DNA from: Aeromonas aquatica
GTDB taxonomy: Bacteria; Pseudomonadota; Gammaproteobacteria; Enterobacterales; Aeromonadaceae
Length of the DNA: 64,000 nucleotides
Direction of reading: 5' to 3'
Assembly (NCBI RefSeq): GCF_000764655.1
Contig: NZ_JRGL01000092.1
Location: 62,001 to 126,000, forward strand
Shown: piece after piece, positions 35,783 through 44,418 of the stretch
Numbering within the stretch: the first letter of the stretch is position 1
How the letters are laid out: the number at the start of each line of letters is the position of its first letter
Notes under the pieces: generated by a model
Told to the model about the DNA's origin: nothing
Databases searched by the model: none
What the model saw: the letters and a program-made list of their open reading frames with translations, nothing else
Translations under genes and position numbers: made by a program

Positions 35783-38473
35783 ATGCAGATGAAAAAAAAC
35801 AAGGTAAATCTGGCGATGCAGGGGGGCATGCTCGCCCTGCTGGCGGCAGGGTGGGTGCCGCAGGCTCTGGCCCAGCAGAACGCCATCACCGGGGAGTGGC
35901 GCAAGGATCAGACCAAGCCACGCCTTTACAGCCAGGCGGCCTGGGTCGACGGCTTCGTCTTGCAACTGCCGCTTGGGGCGACCTTCGCCCCCCAGATGAC
36001 GGCCTGGGACGAGAACGATGGGGATCTCAGCGGCCGCATCAAGCAGCTTAGCGGCGTGAACACCCAGCAGGTCGGCAGCTATCTGGCAAAATACGAGGTG
36101 CGGGATAACGGCCTGCCCGAGATGGGGGGCTATCAGAAGGTTGGCGCAAGCACCACAACCTTCTCATTGCCCGTCACCGTCTATGATCCCGCCGTGGCCG
36201 TGCCGAGTGAGCTCAACAAGCTGGGTAGCCTCTGGCAGGAGAGCCCCACAACCACCGGTCTTCTGCGTTTTATCCCCGGCCAGAGCCTGAGCCGAACGAT
36301 CCGTATCGCCTCAACCGAGCACCCCCTGAGTGGGGACGAGCTGGAGATCACGACCTTCAAGGTGCAGGAGGGGATCTGGGGCGGCAACAACCGTCAGTTC
36401 AGCCTGCGCCTCACCGACATCGAGAGCGGCGAGCCAGCCTACGAAGGTAGCGTCTTGCTCGTATCAGGCAAGCAGTTGACCCCGACCGCCCCCATCAAGC
36501 TGCGGGCCGATCGGGACTACGAGTTCATCCTGACCTATCTGACCGGCCAGTTCGAACAGGGTTTTCGTGCCAACGAGGAGGGGGAACTCTGGTTGATGGC
36601 CGAGGGGCAGCAATCGCGCGAGGCAAACCCCTATGCTTTGGTGCTGCCCGATCCTGCCAACCGGCTGGCCTTCGATCCCGGTTTCAACTCTGCCCTGAAG
36701 CAGAAGCTGCTCAGCAGCCGGGGGGAGCAAGAGGCCCTGTTGATCGGCAAGGTGCCGGGTCCGCAGCCGGTGGCCCTGAGTTATCGCATCGCCAACCCCG
36801 AACTGGTCAGTCTGCAACTGGTACCGGGAGCGACCCAGGATCGGCTGGTGCTACAGGGGCTGGCAGAGGGTGAGACTACCCTCGAGATCCTGGCCGATGA
36901 TCGTCTGGTGGATCAAGTGCGATTGTTTGTTACCAGCCCCAAGGAGGTCAGCGTCTCCTACAGCTACATCGCCTTCCCCGGCGAGCGCCAGAGTCACCTG
37001 TGGGACGATGGTGCCATCATCATGGCGGACATGAGCCGACGTTTTGCCCCCTACAACATCCGCCTCAGCTGGGTGGACAACGGCGTGCTGGTGCACGAAT
37101 GGGACAAGAATGGCGATGGTCAGGCCTACGAACCCAGTGCTGTGGAGCTAACGGCGCCGCTACAGGAGGGCTGGATCCCGAACGCGGATCGGGTCTTCTC
37201 CAACATCTATGTGCTGCGCGGCTACAAGGATGACAGCAAGACATGCAGCTACCAGGGGAATGGTCTCTCTGTCGGTTTGGGGGCCACAGATGGTGCGCCG
37301 CGCGCGGGCTATCGATACGCTTGCCCTGGCAACCTCACCGTCCATGGGCAGTCGTTGACCCTGAGCCACGAGCTGGGCCACAACCTGGGGTTGGCACACA
37401 CGGGAGACGAGCCTTATCGGATGAGCAACATCATGACGGGAGGGCGGTTTGAGGGGGTCTTCTTCGGTTACCAGTGGCGCACCATGCACCAGACCATAGA
37501 GGCCAGGATCGCGGCTGGTGATGCGGGGGTGAGCGAGCGCAATGACGAACCAGAGCTGCCGCCACCTGCGGTCAATCTGCCGCCCCTGGCCAACGCCGGT
37601 GGCGACATGAGCACCACGGGCCCGGCCGAGCTGGTGCTCGATGGCGCCGCCTCCCGGGATCCGGAGAACGGTGCCTTGCGCTACCAATGGCGCCAGGTCG
37701 TCGGCCCACAGGTGACGCTGAGCGATGCCGACAAGGTGCAGGCCAGAGTGAACCTCGGGACCGTCTCTCAGGATACTCAGTTGGCGTTCGAGCTGACCGT
37801 CACCGACGAACAGGGACTCGATGGTTCGGATCGGGTGGCGGTGACCCACCAGGCGCCTCCTCCTAACCTGCCCCCCGTGGTGACAGTGTCTGCGCCAGCC
37901 TCTGTGCAGGCGGGCAAGCAGACAAGCATTACCGCCAGTGCCACCGACCCCAATGGTGATGCACTCAGCTACCAGTGGACAGTGCCGGCCGGCCTCAGTG
38001 CCAGCGGCCAGAACAGTGCGACCCTGGTGGTCACGGCCCCGAGCGTGACGGTCAACACGGATTATGACCTGACGGTCACCGTGACCGATGGCGCCTTGGA
38101 TGCCGAGGGTCAGACCCGGCTCACCGTCACCCCGGCAAGTGGCGGCGGTGAATGCAGTGTCACCGATCCGGAAGCGGCCAATACCCCGGCCTGGAACGCC
38201 AGCACCGTCTACAACGCCGATACCAACGTGAGCCACAACCAGCTGGTATGGCAAGCGAAGTACTGGACCCAGGGCAACGAGCCAAGCCAGAGCGCCGATC
38301 AGTGGCGGCTGGTGAGCCAGGTGCAGCTCGGCTGGAATGCCGGTGTGGCCTACAACGGGGGAGACATCAGTACCCACAATGGCCGCAAATGGAAAGCCAA
38401 GTACTGGACCAAAGGCAACGAGCCGGGCAAGCACGATGTCTGGCTGGATCAGGGTACTGCCAGCTGTAACTGA
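35783..38473 (+). CDS. Secreted metzincin-type metalloprotease fused to chiA-like Ig and chitin-binding tail
   Basis: The 896-residue protein has a signal peptide (ending QALAQQ) and an early Ig-like region (PQMTAWDENDGDLSGRI..YEVRDNG, ~60-130). Middle beta domains lead to a zinc site HELGHNLGLAHTG at residues 529-541, with a Met-turn-like SNIMTGG. The C-terminal ~300 residues are two Ig/PKD-like domains and two CBM5/12 modules close to those of ChiA, including identical strings such as [16 protein letters not shown] protease aimed at chitin-bound protein, such as arthropod cuticle, is a reasonable inference. It is probably driven from riboswitch 2. The exact peptidase family is not certain; M66-like or another metzincin group are both possible. 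Confidence 0.82.
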   Translation: MQMKKNKVNLAMQGGMLALLAAGWVPQALAQQNAITGEWRKDQTKPRLYSQAAWVDGFVLQLPLGATFAPQMTAWDENDGDLSGRIKQLSGVNTQQVGSYLAKYEVRDNGLPEMGGYQKVGASTTTFSLPVTVYDPAVAVPSELNKLGSLWQESPTTTGLLRFIPGQSLSRTIRIASTEHPLSGDELEITTFKVQEGIWGGNNRQFSLRLTDIESGEPAYEGSVLLVSGKQLTPTAPIKLRADRDYEFILTYLTGQFEQGFRANEEGELWLMAEGQQSREANPYALVLPDPANRLAFDPGFNSALKQKLLSSRGEQEALLIGKVPGPQPVALSYRIANPELVSLQLVPGATQDRLVLQGLAEGETTLEILADDRLVDQVRLFVTSPKEVSVSYSYIAFPGERQSHLWDDGAIIMADMSRRFAPYNIRLSWVDNGVLVHEWDKNGDGQAYEPSAVELTAPLQEGWIPNADRVFSNIYVLRGYKDDSKTCSYQGNGLSVGLGATDGAPRAGYRYACPGNLTVHGQSLTLSHELGHNLGLAHTGDEPYRMSNIMTGGRFEGVFFGYQWRTMHQTIEARIAAGDAGVSERNDEPELPPPAVNLPPLANAGGDMSTTGPAELVLDGAASRDPENGALRYQWRQVVGPQVTLSDADKVQARVNLGTVSQDTQLAFELTVTDEQGLDGSDRVAVTHQAPPPNLPPVVTVSAPASVQAGKQTSITASATDPNGDALSYQWTVPAGLSASGQNSATLVVTAPSVTVNTDYDLTVTVTDGALDAEGQTRLTVTPASGGGECSVTDPEAANTPAWNASTVYNADTNVSHNQLVWQAKYWTQGNEPSQSADQWRLVSQVQLGWNAGVAYNGGDISTHNGRKWKAKYWTKGNEPGKHDVWLDQGTASCN

Positions 38474-38488
38474 TTACCCGTCCCCCAT

Positions 38489-38519
38489 GGAATGGGGCCC
38501 TGGCGCCCCATTCCTTTTT
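38489..38519 (+). terminator. Terminator of the chitin-binding metalloprotease gene
   Basis: GGAATGGGGC-CCTG-GCGCCCCATTCC followed by TTTTT. It is homologous to the chiA terminator at 35011. Confidence 0.9.
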
Positions 38520-38676
38520 CCACTCCTGTTTCAGCCTGCGGCCATGCCGCAGCGCGACAACCAGAACCGATTCTCAGGCCGGGTGCTTGGTGTAGGACCG
38601 AGCCTCCGACGTCCATTTTGTAATGATTCCTGCAACAGGGCATGTGGACATGCCCCTAAAAATGAGAACCATAACA

Positions 38677-41046
38677 ATGAAAAAAACACAGTTAGCTAGT
38701 CTGATCATGGCCGCCTTGGCGAGTGGCCCCTTGCTGGCCGTCGTTCAGGCCCCCACTTCCTTGCCCTTCAATACCCAGCCACCGACCAACGATCTGCAAG
38801 GCACGCTGGCGGCGCAGGTGCAGTTTGCCCAGAGCCAGATCCTGCCGGCCCATGTCGCCGAGGGAGACAGCCAGCCAAGGCTCACGGCCCAGCGCAAGAG
38901 CCTGCTTCTGGTCAGGCCCTTGCAAGCCGAGAGCGCTGTGCCGATGATGGTGACGGCGCGAGATGGTGCGGGGCAAACGCTCGGCACCCTGGCCCTGGCA
39001 CCGCCTGAGCAGTTGCCGAAGACGGCCTATTACCTCGACGGCTCGCCGGAGGAGGGGGTCGACTTCACGCCGGGGCCGGGCAGCAGTGGCCTCATCAACA
39101 GCAGCAGCGAGCTGGCAAAGCTGAGTGACCCCGCCGGTGCCTTCCTGCTGAGCCGCTTGCAGCCCCATGCCCTGGTGACCATCCAGACCGCCGATGGACG
39201 CTGGGTCAGGGATATCCATCTGCCGGGCGGCGCCGCGTTGGAGGGCAAGATGGTGCGCTTGGTCTCCAACGCCGGTTACAACTCGACCCTTTATTACAGC
39301 GGCCGTCAGGTGACGCTCTCCCGTGGCCAGACCCTGCAGTTCAAGTTTGTGGGCGGCCAGTGGATCCGGGACGGGGAGCTTGAGAACAACGGCATCCGCT
39401 ATGCAGTCGATGCCTGGAGCGCAGTGCTGCCCGCCGACTGGATCCAGCCAGGTATCAGCCTGCAACTCAGCCAGGGCGGGCTCAGCGGTGAGCTGACGGA
39501 CTTGCAGATCGGTGCTCCGAGCGAGCTGCTGATCCACACCATCGACATCGGCATGCTGACCTCCCCCCGCAACCAGTTCGCTTTTGCCGGGGATCCCGAG
39601 GCGCACCGCGAGTATTTCCAGACGGTGCCCACCAGCCGGTTGATCGTCAGCCAGTACGAGCCTCTGTCCTTGGCCGAGGTGATGCTGCCGGATGGCACCC
39701 TGCTCACCGATTTCGATCCCGGCCAGGGGGGCTGGCACGAGGGCACCATGCGCCAGCGCATCGGCAAGGAGCTCATCTCTCTGGGCATCGACAACGCCAA
39801 CTACGGCATCAACAGCACCGCCGGCGAGGGGGAGAGCAGCCACCCCTATGTGGTGGCCCAGCTGGCGGCCCACAACAGCCGCGGCAAGTACGCCAACGGG
39901 GTTCAGGTGCACGGTGGCTCGGGCGGGGGTGGCATCGTCACCCTCGACAGTTCCCTTGGCAACGAGTTCAGTCACGAGGTGGGTCACAACTATGGCCTCG
40001 GCCACTATGTGGGGGGCTTCGCCGGCTCGGTGCATCGCAGCGCCGAGGCGGCCAATTCGAGCTGGGGTTGGGATGGGGACAAGAACCGCTTCATCCCCAA
40101 TTTTGGCGCCAGCCGCAACGGCCAGAGTGCTTGTCTCGATGGCCAGTGCCAGGCGCCCTTCGACGGTCGGCCGTTCGGTTTCGACGCCATGGCGGGGGGG
40201 GCCCCTCTTTCCGGCTTCAACCGCTTTACCCTCTACACCCCCAACTCGGCCGCCATCATCCAGCGTTTCCTCGAGAGCAAGGCGGTGTTCGATGCCAATT
40301 CGCCAACGGGGTTCAGCAAATGGGATGCCGCCACCGCCGCCATGAAGCCCTATGAACACAGGGTAGAAGTGCTCGAGCAGGTCAACGCCCCGATGAACAG
40401 CCTCGATGAGACGAAACTGGCGGCTTTGCTGGCGGAGTATGACCTGGTCAGGGTGGCCATGTGGGATGGCAACTGGACCCGCAATATCCAGCCGCCCCCC
40501 GCCTCGGCCGCCAATGCGGGCCGCATCCTGACCCTGGATCACGGGGCCAGCTACAACAGCGTGCTCTTCATCAATGGGCAGCAGATAACCGTCTCCCGTG
40601 GCTTCAAGAAGAGCTACACCTCGGACGGTAGCCGCTGGAATGAGGGGCCTGTGGTGGATCTGCGGGGTCCGCGCAAGCCGCAGGCGTTCGGGGTGCCGGT
40701 GACGACACTGGTGGGCTATTACGATCCCCAGGGCCAGTTGCCGAGCTACATCTACTCGGCGTTGCACGGCGCCTATGGCTTCAGCTATGGGGATGATGCC
40801 GCTCGCATGACGACGGGGGACTGCCAGCTGCAGGTGGAGACTCGCGACGGTACCTTGCAGTTCCGGCTGGCCAATCACCGCCAAAGTGTCAACCTGATGA
40901 ACAAGTTCCACGTCAATGTGCCGACGGCGAGCGATCCGTACCGCGCCAGCGTGATCTGCGCCGGGAGGACGTTGGGTCAGCAGGCTATTTCAGAGCCGGG
41001 CGAGACGCTCAGTTACACCGTCAACGGACGCCCGTTACAGCAGTGA
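38677..41046 (+). CDS. StcE/TagA-like M66 zinc metalloprotease
   Basis: The start at 38677 gives a signal peptide (MKKTQLASLIMAALASGPLLAVVQA); in-frame ATGs at 38650 and 38662 are alternatives, none with a strong ribosome site. The 789-residue product follows StcE of enterohaemorrhagic E. coli closely: the zinc site HEVGHNYGLGHYVGGF (residues 433-448), HRSAEAANSSWGWDGDKNRFIPNF, FDAMAGG, RFTLYTPNSAAIIQRFLESKAVFD, and FGVPVTTLVGYYDP. StcE cuts mucins and C1-esterase inhibitor. The protein ends at SYTVNGRPLQQ, just where the extra C-terminal domain of StcE would begin, so that domain is absent. It is the third secreted degradative enzyme in a row. Confidence 0.92.
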   Translation: MKKTQLASLIMAALASGPLLAVVQAPTSLPFNTQPPTNDLQGTLAAQVQFAQSQILPAHVAEGDSQPRLTAQRKSLLLVRPLQAESAVPMMVTARDGAGQTLGTLALAPPEQLPKTAYYLDGSPEEGVDFTPGPGSSGLINSSSELAKLSDPAGAFLLSRLQPHALVTIQTADGRWVRDIHLPGGAALEGKMVRLVSNAGYNSTLYYSGRQVTLSRGQTLQFKFVGGQWIRDGELENNGIRYAVDAWSAVLPADWIQPGISLQLSQGGLSGELTDLQIGAPSELLIHTIDIGMLTSPRNQFAFAGDPEAHREYFQTVPTSRLIVSQYEPLSLAEVMLPDGTLLTDFDPGQGGWHEGTMRQRIGKELISLGIDNANYGINSTAGEGESSHPYVVAQLAAHNSRGKYANGVQVHGGSGGGGIVTLDSSLGNEFSHEVGHNYGLGHYVGGFAGSVHRSAEAANSSWGWDGDKNRFIPNFGASRNGQSACLDGQCQAPFDGRPFGFDAMAGGAPLSGFNRFTLYTPNSAAIIQRFLESKAVFDANSPTGFSKWDAATAAMKPYEHRVEVLEQVNAPMNSLDETKLAALLAEYDLVRVAMWDGNWTRNIQPPPASAANAGRILTLDHGASYNSVLFINGQQITVSRGFKKSYTSDGSRWNEGPVVDLRGPRKPQAFGVPVTTLVGYYDPQGQLPSYIYSALHGAYGFSYGDDAARMTTGDCQLQVETRDGTLQFRLANHRQSVNLMNKFHVNVPTASDPYRASVICAGRTLGQQAISEPGETLSYTVNGRPLQQ

Positions 41047-41110
41047 TTCGCGCTAATTTTGTTGGCTTTAGTAGTGTTATATAGCGCTATAAGCCGATGA
41101 GTTGTGCAAT

Positions 41111-41138
41111 AAAAAAAGGCCCCTCGGGGCCTTTTTTC
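41111..41138. terminator. Bidirectional terminator between the StcE-like gene and rlmA
   Basis: AAAAAAAGGCCCC-T-CGGGGCCTTTTTT, A-tract and T-tract on both sides, between convergent genes. Confidence 0.92.
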
Positions 41139-41153
41139 ATGGAAGGGGAGTCA

Positions 41154-41954
41154 TCAGAGCGGCTTCTGCCACAGGCTCAGCAGCACATCCTGCTCAAGCT
41201 CGTCCGGTCCCTGGTGGGTGAAGGCGTGACGCTGCTCACCGCCGGCTCGCCAGCCGAGGCGGCTGGTTTCCAGCACGTGGCTGCGCAGCCCCTGATCCAT
41301 GGTCATGGAGAACTGGCAGCGTTGCTGCTCAACCGGGTTGAGGCCGGCCAGGGTCGGCCAGCTCAGGGGGTGCTCCATGCTCACCGGGTTGAGGCTGACT
41401 CTCAGCTGCCACTGGTGACGGGGGCCCGGTTGCAGCAGGAGCAGGTAGCCGCCCGGTGCCAGCCAGCCGACCAGCTGCTCGGTCTTGATCTTGAGATCGT
41501 TGACCAGCAGCACCTGGGCCGTACCGGCTTGCAGCGGGGCCCTGGCCGGGTCGGCGATGACGAAGTGGCCTTCCGGCTGCGCCTTGTTGGCGGCGAAGAT
41601 GGCATTCTTGGCCAGATCGACCCCGCCGAAGCGCCAGCCGGGCAGGCGCTCGGCCAGGGCGCGGCAGTAGTAGCCTTCGCCGCAGCCGAGGTGGATCAGC
41701 TCCTGTTCACCGAGGGGCGCCAGCAGCGCCGCCATGGCCTCGACCAGGGGCAGCTGGTGGCCCTGCTCCAGGAAGTGACGCTTGGCGCGCATCAGCAGGC
41801 GGCTGTCGCTGTCCTTGGGGTCTTTCTTGCCGGGAATGAGGTCAAGATAGCCTTCCGGGGCGGGATCGAAATGGTGCTTGTTGTCGCAATAGAGCCCACG
41901 AGAGGCTTCGTGAAGATGCAGGGCACCACGGCAAAGGGGGCATTGAAGGTGCAT
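41154..41954 (-). CDS. rlmA: 23S rRNA (guanine745-N1)-methyltransferase
   Basis: The 266-residue protein has the N-terminal zinc finger CPLC-x(16)-CDNKHHFD and then EGYLDLIPGKKDPKDSDS, a long helix with MRAKRHFLEQGH. The SAM site is IHLGCGEGYYCRALAERL, and PGPRHQWQL is typical of RlmA. It methylates G745 in hairpin 35 of 23S rRNA. It is a single gene read towards the StcE-like gene and ended by the shared terminator. The length is normal. Confidence 0.93.
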   Translation of the reverse strand: MHLQCPLCRGALHLHEASRGLYCDNKHHFDPAPEGYLDLIPGKKDPKDSDSRLLMRAKRHFLEQGHQLPLVEAMAALLAPLGEQELIHLGCGEGYYCRALAERLPGWRFGGVDLAKNAIFAANKAQPEGHFVIADPARAPLQAGTAQVLLVNDLKIKTEQLVGWLAPGGYLLLLQPGPRHQWQLRVSLNPVSMEHPLSWPTLAGLNPVEQQRCQFSMTMDQGLRSHVLETSRLGWRAGGEQRHAFTHQGPDELEQDVLLSLWQKPL

Positions 41955-42023
41955 AGGCTTGGATACTCTCTTGGCGAAGACCGGAACGGTGAAGGGCGTT
42001 CGGGATTATAGGGGAGACGATCG

Positions 42024-42050
42024 AAAAAGGCTGCCGGGGCAGCCTTTTTA
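42024..42050. terminator. Terminator downstream of crp
   Basis: AAAAAGGCTGCC-GG-GGCAGCCTTTTT, about 50 bases after the crp stop on the reverse strand; it also lies in the rlmA upstream region. Confidence 0.9.
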
Positions 42051-42098
42051 TCAGGCGGTGGTCTTTAAACGGCTTGTGCGCGGCCGTCAGACCCCCGG

Positions 42099-42737
42099 TC
42101 AGCGGGTACCAAACACCACTATGGTCTTGCCGTGGGCGGAGATGAGCTCTTGCTCTTCCAGCATCTTGAGGATGCGGCCAACGGTTTCACGGGAGCAGCC
42201 GACGATCTGGCCTATCTCCTGACGGGTGATCTTGATCTGCATGCCATCCGGGTGGGTCATGGCATCCGGCTGCTTGGCCAGGTTCAGCAGGGTCTGGGCG
42301 ATCCGGCCGGTCACGTCCAGGAAGGCGAGGTTACCGACCTTCTGGCTGGTGTGCTGCAGGCGCTTGGCCATCTGGCCGGAGAGACGCAGCAGTATGTCCG
42401 GGTTGACCTGGATCAGCTGGCGGAACTTCTTGTAGGAGATCTCGGCGACTTCACAGGCGCCTTTGGCTCGTACCCAGGCGGAACGTTCCGGGTTCTCGTT
42501 CTCTTCGAACATCCCCATCTCGCCCAGGAAATCCCCCTGATTCAGGTAGGAGAGGATCATCTCCTTGCCTTCGTCATCCTTGATCAGGACGGCGACGGTT
42601 CCCTTCACGATGTAGTAGAGGGTTTCTGCCTTCTCGCCGGCGTGGATCAGGGTGCTCTTGGCGGGATACTTATGAATGTGGCAATGCGACAAGAACCACT
42701 CAAGGGTGGGATCGCTTTGCGGTTTGCCAATGATCAT
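42099..42737 (-). CDS. crp: cAMP receptor protein (global regulator)
   Basis: The start at 42737 has AGAGGAAG nearby and gives [25 protein letters not shown], the standard CRP start; the open frame runs further but is not used. The 212 residues are almost identical in type to E. coli CRP: the cAMP pocket [16 protein letters not shown]...[18 protein letters not shown] and the helix-turn-helix [23 protein letters not shown]. It is two residues longer, through an insertion after FEEN. Gene order crp / yhfA / ... / prkB is kept as in enterics, with crp divergent from yhfA. The 310-base gap between them shows no site I would defend. Confidence 0.97.
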   Translation of the reverse strand: MIIGKPQSDPTLEWFLSHCHIHKYPAKSTLIHAGEKAETLYYIVKGTVAVLIKDDEGKEMILSYLNQGDFLGEMGMFEENENPERSAWVRAKGACEVAEISYKKFRQLIQVNPDILLRLSGQMAKRLQHTSQKVGNLAFLDVTGRIAQTLLNLAKQPDAMTHPDGMQIKITRQEIGQIVGCSRETVGRILKMLEEQELISAHGKTIVVFGTR

Positions 42738-43048
42738 GAGACTTCCTCTGTAGTGTCTTTTTATGGACTCGTGCGTCCGGGCAAGTTGCCAAGCCTGCCA
42801 TTCCTTCGTCTTTGGTCGCAGTAGAATAAGAGCCTTTGTCTGTGCTGACAAGGCTTTGGGACTGTACCGTCCATTCTGTGCATCGATCTGCCGCGCCATC
42901 GCGGCCATTCTAGGCAAGAAGAGGTCGGAAGATGTTGATTTCGATCTATTTACGCTGGAAGTGCGCAAGATAATGGACTGTGCCACTCGGCCCCTGCTTG
43001 AGGTATGCTATGGGCGTCAGAACCGTCGTCATTGAGAGGAAATGTGAG

Positions 43049-43453
43049 ATGAAAGCCAAGGTCAGCTGGGTGGAAGGCATGAAGTTTGTGGGCGAGAGCG
43101 AGTCCGGTCATCAAGTGATGCTGGACGGCGCCAACCCGGGCGAAGGTGCCAGCCCGATGGAGATGATCCTGCTGGCGGTTGGTGGTTGCAGCTCCATCGA
43201 CGTGGTCTCCATCCTGGAGAAGGCCCGTCAGTCCGTGACTGCGTGCCACGTGGAGCTGGAAGGGGCGCGGGCCGAGTCCGTACCCCGGGTGTTTGAAAAA
43301 ATCCATCTCAATTTCGTCGTGACCGGCAAGGGGCTGGCCGAGAAGCAGGTGGCCCGCGCGGTCGACCTGTCGATGGAAAAGTATTGTTCGGTTTCCCTGA
43401 TGTTGGAAAAAGCGGTAGAAATTACCCATAGTTATCAAATTGTTGAAGCTTGA
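43049..43453 (+). CDS. yhfA: OsmC family protein YhfA
   Basis: The start at 43049 (MKAKVSWVEGMKFVGES) follows GAGAGGAAATGTGAG; a longer frame from 42980 has no ribosome site. The 134-residue protein has the OsmC/Ohr fold with SPMEMILLAVGGCSSIDVVSILEKARQSV, the first conserved cysteine, and the second in SMEKYCSVSLML. OsmC-type proteins reduce organic peroxides, but the YhfA branch is not well studied. It lies beside crp as in E. coli, supporting orthology. Confidence 0.9.
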   Translation: MKAKVSWVEGMKFVGESESGHQVMLDGANPGEGASPMEMILLAVGGCSSIDVVSILEKARQSVTACHVELEGARAESVPRVFEKIHLNFVVTGKGLAEKQVARAVDLSMEKYCSVSLMLEKAVEITHSYQIVEA

Positions 43454-43502
43454 TAGTTTGTGATTTGTCCCGTCTGTAACGCCATGACATAAGGAAAGTG
43501 CG

Positions 43503-43802
43503 ATGAAAAAGACGATAATGTTGCTTCCCCTGTTCGGACTGGCCGCCTGCAGCATGCCGCAGCCGACCCAGTATCAATACAGTCAGTATCAGTGTGGGGA
43601 AGAGATGTTGGCCATCACCTATGATGCCCAGGCCGACATGGTGCAGTTCCCTTACGCCGGGGTGTATCACAAGCTGGGCCGCATCGAGTCGGCCAAAGAT
43701 ACCGCCAGCTATTCCGATGGGGTGACCACCTTCTCCCATCAGGACAAGCATGCCACCCTGGTGCAAAAAGGCGTGACGCTGCTCAGCTGCGAGCTCAAAT
43801 AA
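43503..43802 (+). CDS. MliC family lipoprotein (lysozyme inhibitor type)
   Basis: The 99-residue precursor has a lipobox (MKKTIMLLPLFGLAAC). The mature part has the MliC pattern: YQCGEEMLAITYDAQADMVQFPYAGVYHKLGRIESAKDTASYSDGVTTFSHQDKHATL and a C-terminal Cys in LLSCELK that would bridge to the first. MliC proteins sit in the outer membrane facing the periplasm and block C-type lysozyme. TAAGGAAAG precedes the ATG. Inhibition of lysozyme is inferred from the family. Confidence 0.82.
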   Translation: MKKTIMLLPLFGLAACSMPQPTQYQYSQYQCGEEMLAITYDAQADMVQFPYAGVYHKLGRIESAKDTASYSDGVTTFSHQDKHATLVQKGVTLLSCELK

Positions 43803-43830
43803 TCGTCATGCTGTGCAACAGCGTGCATCG

Positions 43831-43859
43831 ACAACGGCCTGCTTCGAGCAGGCCGTTGT
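43831..43859. terminator. Bidirectional terminator
   Basis: ACAACGGCCTGC-TTCGA-GCAGGCCGTTGT, a 12-bp stem between the MliC gene and the convergent DUF4136 lipoprotein gene. Confidence 0.85.
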
Positions 43860-43869
43860 GTTATGGGGG

Positions 43870-44406
43870 TTAGCGCGCGGGCAGAGCGCCCAGTAGCTGC
43901 TCGGCGAGCTGTTGGCTCAGCTGGCCACGGGTCTCGTCGTCGATGGGCACGTCGCTGGCGAGCTGGATGGCGCTGCTCCACACCGTCTGCTGAGTCTTGC
44001 GGTCGAGCAGCATGATGGCCAGGGTGCCCTTGCGGGCATCGGCGCCAGCCTGCAGCCCGGGCGTCATGCCGAGACGGGCAAAAATCTCGCCATCGCTCAT
44101 GTCCTTGCTGCCTGCCACCCCGATGGCCACCCAGACGTCGGCCTCATCGAGGGGGACGCTCTGCCACCCCTTGCCATTGAGATCCCGACTGACCGCCTGC
44201 TGCACCGGCTCCAGCCAGCCTGCGGCGCTGTTGCCCGCATACTGGAACTGCTCCGCCAGCGCATAGCGCGGCGTCGCTCCATAGGTCCAATTATCCGCCG
44301 GGCGTACCACCATGGTGCCCGTCTCGACGGTGGGGGCGGCAGGGCCTGTACTGCAACCCACCAGCAGGGCCGCCAGGGTTAATGAGAGAAGTGCACCGCG
44401 CATCAT
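43870..44406 (-). CDS. DUF4136 family lipoprotein
   Basis: The 178-residue protein carries a lipobox (LAALLVGC). The mature domain fits DUF4136: an early TYGATPRYALAEQFQYAG, a central QQAVSRDLNGKGWQSVPLDEADVWVAIGVA, and a closing KGTLAIMLLDRKTQQTVWSSAIQLASD. The function of the family is unknown; envelope location is likely. It is downstream of prkB on the same strand (12-base gap), so it is probably cotranscribed. Confidence 0.8.
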   Translation of the reverse strand: MMRGALLSLTLAALLVGCSTGPAAPTVETGTMVVRPADNWTYGATPRYALAEQFQYAGNSAAGWLEPVQQAVSRDLNGKGWQSVPLDEADVWVAIGVAGSKDMSDGEIFARLGMTPGLQAGADARKGTLAIMLLDRKTQQTVWSSAIQLASDVPIDDETRGQLSQQLAEQLLGALPAR

Positions 44407-44418
44407 AAGCTCCTTGGC

